In this document: in pieces, positions 15,353 through 26,200 of the stretch
Position numbering within the stretch: the stretch's first letter is position 1
Layout: each line of letters begins with the position of its first letter
Assembly (NCBI GenBank): GCA_963677395.2
Contig: OY781965.2
Coordinates: 3,596,001-3,660,000 of the forward strand
Origin: G963667975 sp963677395
GTDB lineage: Bacteria; Bacteroidota; Bacteroidia; Bacteroidales; G963667975
Direction of reading: 5' to 3'
Length of the DNA: 64,000 bases
Position numbers and translations under genes: made by a program
Notes under the pieces: generated by a model
What the model was told of the DNA's origin: nothing
Seen by the model: the letters and a program-made list of their open reading frames with translations, nothing else
Databases searched by the model: none

Positions 15353-16057
15353 ATGGCGAAGCTTTATTTAGTCCCCACACCCATCGGAAATCTGGAAGAC
15401 ATGACCTTCCGGGCAATCCGGATTCTGAAAGAGGTAAATCTCATCCTTGCAGAAGATACGCGTACGTCGCAGAAGTTGCTGATGCATTACGATATCCGTA
15501 ATTCACTGCAATCGCACCATCAGTTTAACGAACATAAAACTGCCCAACATGTTGCCGAGAAAATTCTTTCAGGAATGGATGTTGCCCTCATTACCGATGC
15601 GGGTACTCCCGGCATTTCCGACCCCGGATTTCTTCTTGTACGTCAATGTATTGAAATGGGTGTTGACGTAGAATGTTTACCGGGTGCCACAGCCTTTGTT
15701 CCGGCACTGGCACAATCAGGGCTTCCATGTGACAGATTCATTTTCGAAGGTTTTCTGCCTCATAAGAAAGGTCGCCAGACACGCGTTAAAAAAATTGTGG
15801 AAAACGAATATACGAGTGTATTGTATGAGTCACCGTTCCGGTTGATTAAAACACTGGAACAACTTGCCGAATATGCAGGAAACGATCGTAAAGTATGCGT
15901 ATGCAGAGAGTTAAGCAAAATGTTTGAAGAAAATATACGCGGAACACTTCCAGAAGCAATTGCACACTTCAAAGGGAAAGCTCCCAAAGGAGAAATTGTG
16001 ATTATTCTGGCTGGAAAAAATCAGAAAGAAAATTTGGAAGAAGAACAAGAAAACTAA
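15353..16057 (+). CDS. rsmI: 16S rRNA (cytidine(1402)-2'-O)-methyltransferase
   Basis: An SAM-dependent enzyme of the tetrapyrrole-methylase fold that 2'-O-methylates C1402 of 16S rRNA. The N-terminus KLYLVPTPIGNLEDMTFRAI, then AEDTRTSQKLL and LITDAGTPGISDPGF are the classical RsmI motifs. The 234-residue length is as expected. A TAATTTTA box at 15338-15345 (7 of 8 to the -7 consensus) ends 7 nt before the ATG, so the message may have almost no leader. The stop codon overlaps that of the converging LytTR gene by a few bases. Confidence 0.94.
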   Translation: MAKLYLVPTPIGNLEDMTFRAIRILKEVNLILAEDTRTSQKLLMHYDIRNSLQSHHQFNEHKTAQHVAEKILSGMDVALITDAGTPGISDPGFLLVRQCIEMGVDVECLPGATAFVPALAQSGLPCDRFIFEGFLPHKKGRQTRVKKIVENEYTSVLYESPFRLIKTLEQLAEYAGNDRKVCVCRELSKMFEENIRGTLPEAIAHFKGKAPKGEIVIILAGKNQKENLEEEQEN

Positions 16058-16830
16058 TCTCCTTCTATTTCGCGACCACGGGTCAGAATTTTCACAAACT
16101 CTTCGCTTCGGCGAACTGCCACATCCAGTTCATCCCCATTTTCCATAACCACTTTAAGACCATCAACTTTTTTAAATGTCCTCACAAAATCAACATTGAT
16201 AAGTGTTGATTTATGAATTCGGTAAAACTGATCTGTTGGCAATACTTCTTCGATTATTTTCAGCGTTTTGGAAACCATAATTGATTCTCCAATTTCACGT
16301 CGAATCATTGTATAATTTCCATCGGCCTGGCAATAAACAATTGAATTAAGTTTCACCATTTCAAAACCATCAAGTGTTGGAAAGGCAATCTTTGGATTGT
16401 TATCAAGCCCATTTTTAAGATTATAAAAAAGAGTATCAAACTGTTGTCTGCGGCCTATTTTGTTTGACAGCCTCAATTCCAAGCGGTTCAACACATCTGA
16501 AATATCAATATAATTAATTGGTTTAAGTAAATAATCTAAAGCTGAATACTTAACAGCTTTAATTCCATATTGCTCATAAGCTGTTACAAATACTACTTCA
16601 AAATCAAGATTTTCAAAATAATCAAAAAGCTTAAATCCATTTTCGATTGGCATTTCGATATCCAGAAAAACCAGATCAGGATGCAGTAAATTAACAACTT
16701 CAACTGCCTCTTTTACAGAACCAACAGAAGCTTCTACCTTTATTTTATCTGCAAAGTGTTTCACCAGGTGAAATCCAAGTGATTCTCTGGCACTTTTTTC
16801 ATCATCAACAATTATACAGCTTCTCATCAT
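16054..16830 (-). CDS. LytTR-family response regulator
   Basis: A two-component transcription regulator. The receiver domain occupies residues 1-120, with paired acidic residues (IIVDDE), the phospho-acceptor Asp in VFLDIEMP, and the Lys in YLLKP. A linker leads to a LytTR DNA-binding domain (about 150-255, FYRIHKSTLINVDFV). I chose the ATG at 16830 because the ATG at 16851 would overlap a TTTCTTTG promoter-like box at 16849-16856 on the same strand. No histidine kinase is adjacent, so it is an orphan here. It is divergent from the large surface-protein operon and is an obvious candidate regulator of it. Confidence 0.88.
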   Translation of the reverse strand: MMRSCIIVDDEKSARESLGFHLVKHFADKIKVEASVGSVKEAVEVVNLLHPDLVFLDIEMPIENGFKLFDYFENLDFEVVFVTAYEQYGIKAVKYSALDYLLKPINYIDISDVLNRLELRLSNKIGRRQQFDTLFYNLKNGLDNNPKIAFPTLDGFEMVKLNSIVYCQADGNYTMIRREIGESIMVSKTLKIIEEVLPTDQFYRIHKSTLINVDFVRTFKKVDGLKVVMENGDELDVAVRRSEEFVKILTRGREIEGD

Positions 16831-16851
16831 TTGGGGTATTCGTACATACAA

Positions 16852-17225
16852 AGAAACAAAATTTCAATCGAACACCCTAAGATTTTAGCATAGAATTTTA
16901 GCATTCATAGCAGATAAATAACCAGCGAGCAAGAAAATACATAATTTTATGTTAATTATTAATTATATTCTTGCTTTATAATAACAACTACAATATACAA
17001 TATTGCTAGCTATCTATTGTAATTAAATAATTTAGACATATATCGAATTGTTAATTTTTAACTTTTAAAGTTTGCTATTCCTTCTCAAATAGGTTACCTT
17101 TGTTAGAGAAACCAATTTCTGCTATTTTCCCCACTTTCTTTTAGATTTTTCAATCCACCATCTCATCTCATTACTGGTTCCTATAATTTAGTTCACAAAA
17201 TGCAATCACTTTAAAAAGCTGATTC
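16852..17225. other. 374-bp divergent intergenic region
   Basis: Very AT-rich DNA between the LytTR gene and the surface operon. It contains the operon promoter at 17071-17102 and a 5' leader of about 115 nt. I saw no terminator, RNA gene or clear paired LytTR-type direct repeats. Confidence 0.6.
17071..17102 (+). promoter_or_regulatory. Promoter of the 28-kb surface-protein operon
   Basis: TTTG at 17071-17074, 20 nt, and a perfect TACCTTTG at 17095-17102. Predicted transcription start near 17108. No comparable element was noted between the seven genes that follow. Confidence 0.65.
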
Positions 17226-20200
17226 ATGGAAACACATTTACCAAGTATCAAAAGAGGGAAACACATCCTCATCGTGTTACTTCTCTGCATTTTTCACCTG
17301 AATTCAATTGCCCAATACTGTTCTGCCACAGGAGGTTGTGGTGAATACATAAGTCGGGTACAATTCAAAACACTTGACAAAAACTCAGGTTGTACAAATT
17401 ATACAGACTACACTTCAGACACCATTACAGTTACGGCAGGTAGCTTTTACCCAATAATCGTAACCAATGGTGCATTCTATAGTGAAGACTCCTGTGATGT
17501 TTGGATTGACTGGAATCAGGATCTTGATTTCAATGACACAGGTGAATATTACAAATTAAACAGTATGGTAAATCCTTACACAGGCATTATCCCCGTACCG
17601 ATTGATGCTTTATCAGGGAATACCCGAATGCGTATCCGCATCCGATACAGCGGAATAATGAATCCATGTGGCAATGCAAATCAAAGTTACGGCGAAGTTG
17701 AAGATTATTCTATCAAAGTCAATTCGGCTACTAATATGATAATCAACACTATATTTTGCTCACATCCTGCACAACTCACGGTTCCGGGTACATTGAATCA
17801 AAAAATAATGCTGATTAAAATAATAGCAGACGGCGCTCTTAACCCTAAATCACTTACCAATCTTTATTTTAAAACAACAGGAACAACAAATGTAGCAGAT
17901 ATTGACTCTGCCAAGGTTTATTATACTGGATTTGATCCTGTATTTTCTACAATGAATCCATTTGGCACGGCTATATATCATCCGTCAGGAAACTTTTCAA
18001 TTAATGGAACTATTCCATTGAATGCCGACACTAATTATATCTGGCTGACCTACCACGTATCAACCAGTGCTGCTCCCGGAAGATATCTGGATGCGCTTAT
18101 GGACTCTGCCAAAATAAGTTCCACAAAATATACTCCTGTGAACGGAAACCCTACAGGAAACATTAGCATCATGAGCAAAATGAGTGGAACATATACCATT
18201 AACCAGCAGGGAACCGGAAATTACGCTTCGATAAATGCAGCTATTTCCGATCTAAGTATCAGAGGTATAAACGGTTCTGTAATCTTTAATATCAACGCAG
18301 GAACATATACCGAGCAAATCAACATTCCTGCAATTAATGGCAGTTCGGCTACAAATACTATCCTTTTCCGTTCCACTAATTCTGACACATCAACAACACG
18401 TATCACTTATACATCTGTCAATAACAACCAAAACTATGTTATCAGACTTTTCAACACAGCCTATCTCAAATTTCAAAATCTGAGCATTTTTGCCGGAAAC
18501 AATTTCGACTATCCCCGTGTAATAATGATTGACGGGAACAGTCATCACCTTGAATTCCTGACTAATCATATTAAAGGATTTTCAAGTTCAGACTCATGGA
18601 ACGAAAATCAATCTTTAGTTTTTTCGCCAAGCAACAGTCCCAACAACAACATCTTATTCAATGGGAACACCTTTGAATACGGATCATCAGGAATATTATT
18701 CTGGTGGAATGAAAATGTGGGTGAATCAAATTTACAAATCAATGGGAATACATTTATTGATAATACCGGAACAAGCATAAGAACCTATGGTCAAACAAAT
18801 ATGACCATTTCTAACAATATCATTAACAGTCAAACCAGCCTTATGCAATTTCAGGGTATATCCACCGAATATTGCGCAGGACCAGTTACCATTGAAAAGA
18901 ACAAGCTCTTTGCCCGAGATGCAACTAACGGTTATGGAATTTCTGTAACAAATTGCAGTGCTATTAATTACAATTATAAGATTCAAAACAATTTCATATC
19001 TACAACGTCAAGTTCAGGCAGTTACATACGAGGAATTACTCTTAACAGCGATACTTCAATTGCAATTTACTATAACACGATCTTACTTGATGGAAATGCG
19101 ATGAATTGTACTGGTCTTCAATCATGGAATGTTGTTAGCCTGAATCTAAAAAACAATGCAATTATCAACAGAAATGATGGTTATGCTCTTTCCATTAACA
19201 ACACAACATTTTCATCGAACAAAAACTGTTATTACAACAATGGAAGTAATTTTGCAGAATTTAACGATCAGCAGATCAGTACTCTTGCATCATGGATATT
19301 TCAAACAACAACAGACTCACTTTCTATATTCCATAACCCTTCATTTATTTCCGAATCGGATCTCCACACTTTTGACATAGCATTAAATACCAGAGCATTA
19401 CCAATAGCTGGCATCACAACCGACATTGACGGTGATACGCGAAACACATCTACTCCCGATATTGGAGCCGACGAATTTACCCCTCCTGCAATTGATGTTG
19501 AAGTAAAAGGATTTTATACTGGCAATATCTCGGCTTGTGGGCTCTCCAACAATGAGAAAGTAAAATTAATTATCAAAAATGCAGGTACATCAAACTTAAG
19601 CTCAGGTACCATAATCGCAAAATTTCAGTTTCTCAACTCCAGCCAAATAGTTTCGGAAACCGTAAACAGAGCCATAAACTCTGGAGATACTATCCATTAT
19701 ACATTTACAACCGGAGCTAATGTGTCGGTAAATTCGATACAAAAGGATTCAACATTTTATATCAGATGCTGGGGAGTATTGAACGGAGATCCAAATCATT
19801 CAAACGATACCGCTCATTATGCTGTTTTATCAAAATACACTCCTCCGGTACCTACAATCGCTCCTATTTCAATGCCATTTGCAAGTAGCACAATCATTAC
19901 ACTCCCTCAAATACAAGGGTATATCCCATTTTGGTATGACAGCATCAGCAATGGAAATAATTTTTTCATTGGGAACCATGCTCAAACTCCTCTTATGTAT
20001 GCCAACGACTCTGCATTTGTTGAATACAGGCCTATAACACAATCGAACGTAATTATCGGGCAGGAATCAAATACAACATCATTCCCTTTTGGCACAAGTT
20101 ATCAGGGTAATAAAACTCAATTATTATATAACCGTTACGAACTATATAATGCAGGATTGTTACCCGGTTCAATAACGGCGCTTGCATTTAATTTCTCATC

Positions 20201-23200
20201 ATATTCAAGTGCCGTAATTAATGGGCTTACTATTAAAATAAAAAGCACATACAACGACCAGATTTACAATCTCGACACAGACACGAACAACTGGACTACT
20301 GTATATTCAGGAAACTACACTATACCCGGCTGGAATTGGCAAAACATCGTTTTTACCAATCCATATATCTGGGACGGAAACAGTAATATTCTGATAAACA
20401 TCTGCTTTCTAAACACAACAACAACTAGTAGCTCATACGTATATTGTTCTATGAGTTACAACAAATCTATTTACGGAATGAGTTACACCGAGGGGTGCAA
20501 CATTAACAGTGCTTCTGTTCAAAGTTACAGGCCTAATATTAGTTTCACCGGCAATAAAGAATCAGGTGGATGCGTAACAGCAAGGACTAAAATAAAGATA
20601 ATCGTCACCAATATCCCTGCCAAAGATATTGGAGTAATTGACTGGCTTTCTCCAAATACAGGTTTTGAATTAACAAACAATGAGCATCTTGGATTAAAGA
20701 TCAGAAATTACGGAACACAAAACATCGATACTATTCGTTTTTACTTCAGAACCAGTGACACATCTTCCTATATATCTGAAATTCGTACAGGAACAATTGC
20801 GCCCGGAGCTACCATTAGTTATACCTGCAATACACCCTTAAATCTCTCTGCATTTCAGAATTATAAAATCAAAGCGTTCCTGAAAGCAACCGGAGACACC
20901 ACCTATACCAATGATACTATCGAAAAAGAAATCACAAATTATACGTATTGTGCTCCTTACCATTCTGGCTCATGCACCTATTATCACATTAACGGATTTC
21001 AATTAAATACATTAAACAACAGTAACAGTGCCTGTAACTCAAACCCAGGCTCATACATATACTATCCTGAAAATCAAGCCACAACATTCTTACAAAAGGG
21101 AACAACCTACCCATTAACCATTACTCCCGGAGGAGGAAGCTCTCAGGGATATGGTATATGGATTGACTACAACCACGACGGGGATTTTGAAGATGCGGAT
21201 GAGTTTGTGTTTAGCACTAACTTTTACTCTTCAAACACAATCCAAGGAACTATCACAGTTCCAAATACTTCAAATTATCTGGGAAAAACAAGGTTAAGAA
21301 TCCGATCGGTGGGATGGAGTTATATTTACAATAATCAGTCCTGTTCTACATTAGGCTCAGGCGAAACTGAAGATTATACCATTACCATCGCTCCTCCTCC
21401 CCTGCAAAAAGATGTCTGGCTGGCAGAAATCATCAAACCTGACACTTTAATATTCCTGACAATTCCAACTGAAGTTAAGGTAAAAGTCAGAAATATCGGA
21501 ATAGATACTGCTACACAAATCACATTCAAGTACAAGGTTAACCAAGGTTCTTTTGTTAATTATAACTGGTACGGGAATTTATACCCTCAACAGGAAAAAT
21601 CAATCAGCCTACCTAATTATACGCCACTAACAAGCGTGAACAATCTCACTGTTATTTCAAGTTTTTCCGGAGACATGAATTTGCAGAATGACACTCTGCG
21701 TAAATCATTTACCGCCTTTCCAGCACCCGGTATTATTACCATTACACCTGATACAATCAAAGCCACAATATCATCCTGTGATTCTACTGCAAACACAAAC
21801 AAAACTCTTGTTATTAAAAACATTGGAGATCAGAATCTCAACCTTTCTATCATTCAAAATAAGGGACTTTTTGATGATTTTGAAAACGGTTTGGATAAAT
21901 GGTCATTTTCAGGGACATGGGGTACTATTGGAGGTTATATAAGTTCAAATGCATTAACCGAAAGTCCTGTTGGAAATTATCCCCACTATTCAAATCTCAC
22001 AATTTATCTTAAAGATTCACTTAAAATTGCAATGAAAGACAGTTGCGCTGTCCGTTATATGCTGAAACGAAATATGGAAAGTTGTTGCGATTATCTAAAT
22101 ACTCAAATCAGTGTAAATAACGGAAACTGGATAAATCTTAACCAGATAAACGGCACAGAAGACTGGAGTTTAAAAGAATATTCATTTTCTAATTATGTAA
22201 TTAATGGTGACTACATAAAATTCCGATTCAACTTTACATCCGATTATTCTGTAAACGCTGATGGAGTTCTAATTGACAATTTTACAATTAAAGGAATCGA
22301 AGATGGCTCCATTTGGCTGACATATAATCCTAAATCAGACACACTTAAACCCGATAGTTCTGTAACAGTTAATCTGAACTTAAAAGTTGCAAACAACAAT
22401 GCCGGTCTCCATACTCAAGTACTAAACATTGCTTCTAACGACCCGATGAGGCCTGCTTTGCCGGTACCTGTTCTGCTGACAATTATTGGCTCCCCTCAAA
22501 TCGTATTGCGCGACAGCATAAAAGCTTTTCAGCCAATAATGGCCGGAGATGTATTAAGTACCTCTTTCAGAATAGCTAACACTGGTTGTGATACACTCAA
22601 AATAAGCAGCATAACAAAAAACTCAACAGTCTTTGTTCCCCAAAATCCTGTATTCTTTATCATGCCTCATGACTCAGGAACATTGGTAGTAAACTTTCAA
22701 CCCACAATTCACGGAACGTACGTTGACACGCTAAAAATAAACAGTAACAGTACTTTAAAGAAAATTTATGTTAGTGGAGTAGCTCTACCCGCTCCTAAAC
22801 TTGTTATAAATCCTGATAGTTTAACAGTTACATCTTCAAACTGTAAAGACACCATTTACAGATCCCTTAAAATCAAAAACACAGGAAACACTACCTTAAA
22901 CTGGAACGCTTCTTACAGTATAGGTGCAGGTAATGCATTAAATTTCAATGGATCCACATCCTATGTAGATTTTGGCAGCCTTGGAAGTATGCCTCAAAAA
23001 GGAACGATAGAATTTTGGGCTAAAACCAGAAATCCGAATTTTACGTATTGGTTGTCATCTTCCAGCTTAAACAGCACATACAGAGGAATCACTATATACC
23101 AAAGTTCCAGTGCATTATATCTGATAATAGGTACAGACAATGGTTCCAGTACGCAATCATATACATTCACCTATAATATTGATACTCTAAGCTGGCACCA

Positions 23201-26200
23201 TATAGCCTTTAGCTGGGATAAAAACACATCCACGTTAAACACATATTTCGATGGTACAATGTATGCTTCATGGAATAGCGTTACTTCTTGGCCAACCTTA
23301 ATCCATGATTTACAATTAGGAGCCGGATATGATATCTATCAAAACAAATTTAATGGCATGATGGATGAATTCAGAATATGGAATGCAGTTAGAACTCCTG
23401 CAGAAATACAGCAATCTATGCACGAATCATGGTTTACAAAAAATACAAATATTACTGCTTTATGGAATTTTGACGAACAATCTGGAGATACTATTTACAA
23501 TCAAAATCCCAGCCTTTATAAAGGAACGATGACAAACGTAAACAGAGAGGTATCTTCTGTCCCAATTTTTGATCCAAATATTGAAGTATATCCTTCAAAC
23601 GGTGCATTGATCGTAGGAGATTCCACAACCGTTCAGGTTACATTTGTAACAACAGGGTTAAATTCAGGCACCTATCGCTCTTCGATCGCAATTAACACCA
23701 ATGACCCTGTGAATATGCAAAAAACAGTCCCTACCAAGCTTACTTTAAGTGGACAGCCTACACTTCAATTATCATCAACATGCTTCCAGAGTGACACCAT
23801 TATGGCAGGAGCATCCGTTACGGATACATTCTATTTTAGCAATACAGGATGCGACACATTGAAGATCATATCAATAAACCACACCAACCCCATTTTTACC
23901 ACAACACCCTATTCACTAAATGTCCTTCCGGGCAAAACAGCATGGGTTAAAATCACATTCAATCCCTTAAACACAGGAACATATTTAGATACACTATCCT
24001 TTGTTTCCAATGCCGGAAATCCGAAAGTATGCTTCCGGGGCGTAGCCATTGCTGCACCACTGGCAAGCGTAAATCCTGCTTTCATAAATGCAACTATCAC
24101 AACTTGCAATCAAAGCACCACTAAAACCTTCAAATTAAAAAACACAGGAAATGCAATACTAAATTGGTCAAGTGTTATTTCCAGTTCAAGTTTATTTGAT
24201 TCGTTTAATGATGGTGTGGATAATTTGATGTGGAGTTCATTAACCGGAGGTGCTTCTGCTTCCAGTTGTGGCAGTGCATCCGGCAATAACGCACTCTACT
24301 TTAATGGAACCAGCACACGTGAAGCAACTTCGAAAGTATTAAATACTGTTGGAGGTGGAAACATTACTTTCTATTTAAAAATAGCTACAGGAAGCTATCC
24401 CTGTGAACAAGCCGATTATGGAGAAGAAGTTGTGCTTGAATACACTACAAATAGTGGAGCCATCTGGAATACAATTCAAACTTTTGGTGTTGGAAATTAC
24501 GCTTATTTTACTCCTTTATCCATTGCAATTCCATCTGGAGCGCAGGCTTTCAATACAAAATTCAGATGGAGACAACTCAGCCATAGCGGTTCAGGTTACG
24601 ATAACTGGGCAATTGATGAAGTTTCAATCAACACCCTTAATATAAGTACAATAAACCCACAATCGGGAATAATTGCCGTAAATGATTCGGTAACCATACA
24701 GCTTACACTTAACGGAAGCGGACTTGTTAACGGAATTTACCAATCAAACATTCTGATTAATACAAACGACCCGCTACATAGCTTAATTACAGTTCCCTGT
24801 CAGTTAACGATAAGTGCATCTGCAATCATTGCATCATCAGTAAGCCAACTGATTATGGATACTGTAATGATCGGAACACCTTCCATTGATTCAATCTATA
24901 TTAAAAACACAGGTTGTGACACTTTGAAAGTCAACAATATAACCAAAAATCTACCAGTATTCACCCTAAATCCAACAGTTTTCACCGTACTACCAAAAGA
25001 TTCAGGAAAAGTTATCATCAGTTTCAGTTCGTTGGCAGTTGGAAACTATCTTGATACTTTAAAAATCAGCAGTAATGCCGGAAGTAAAAATATTCCATTC
25101 AGAGCAAGAGCCAATGGTGCTCCCGGAATCATCACACTTCCGGATATAATTAACTCTACTTTAGCTTGCGACAGCCAGTCAACTGTTCCCTTCAAGATTA
25201 AAAATCCGGGAATCGTTGCATTGAACTGGAGCGCTACGCTTGGCAATCAACAACCTGCAAGTCTTGTTTTCAATGGAACGGGCAGTTATGTTTCGCTGGG
25301 AAACTGGAGTCCGGGTACGAAATGGACTGTAGAAGCCTGGGTCAGACCCGACAATCTGCCATTAGGAACAAAAATAATTGCAGGTTCGCCCAATACCTGT
25401 GATGGCTGGGGGCTCTGTTTATCTGACGGGAAATTTGCCGCAATATACCGGGATGCAGGAAGTTACTGTATTAATTTCCTAAAAGCCACAACACTGACAC
25501 CCGTAATTGGCACATGGTATCACTTAGCCGCTGTAAATGATGGAGCAACAGCCCGTTTTTACATAAATGGTCAACTCATGGGTAGTGCTCCGGTATGGAA
25601 CGGATATTCAGGTTATGCTTCCACATTTATAGGAGGAACAAATTATGATTATTATTCCTATTTCTCAGGAGCAATAGATGAAGTCAGAATCTGGAATCTT
25701 GCAAGAAATCAAAATCAAATTTCCACAACTAAAAATCATATTTTAAACGGTAACGAAACCGGCTTAGCCGGATACTGGAGAATGTACGAACAAAACGGCA
25801 CAATCCTTACTGATATATCGTCCGGAAATCACACAGGATCCATAGTAGGCGCAAATTGGCAAAACACTAATTCACCAACACAATCATGGATAAATATGTC
25901 TGTTACTTATGGAACCATCAACGCCGGTGATTCAACCAGTATTAACCTGACACTTAACCGAAGCCTAAAACCTGCAGGATTGAATACGTATAAATTAATT
26001 ATCAATTCTGACGATCCTCTGAAACCCTTTGACACAACCACAATCAACATTACAGGCAATTATAATCTCAACCCTGTTAACCTTGGCAATGATACAGCTA
26101 CTTGTACCGGAAATTCAATTGCCTTACATCCCGGAACGTACACTACATATCAATGGAATAACAATTCAACAGCTTCAACCCTATCTGCAACAACAAGCGG

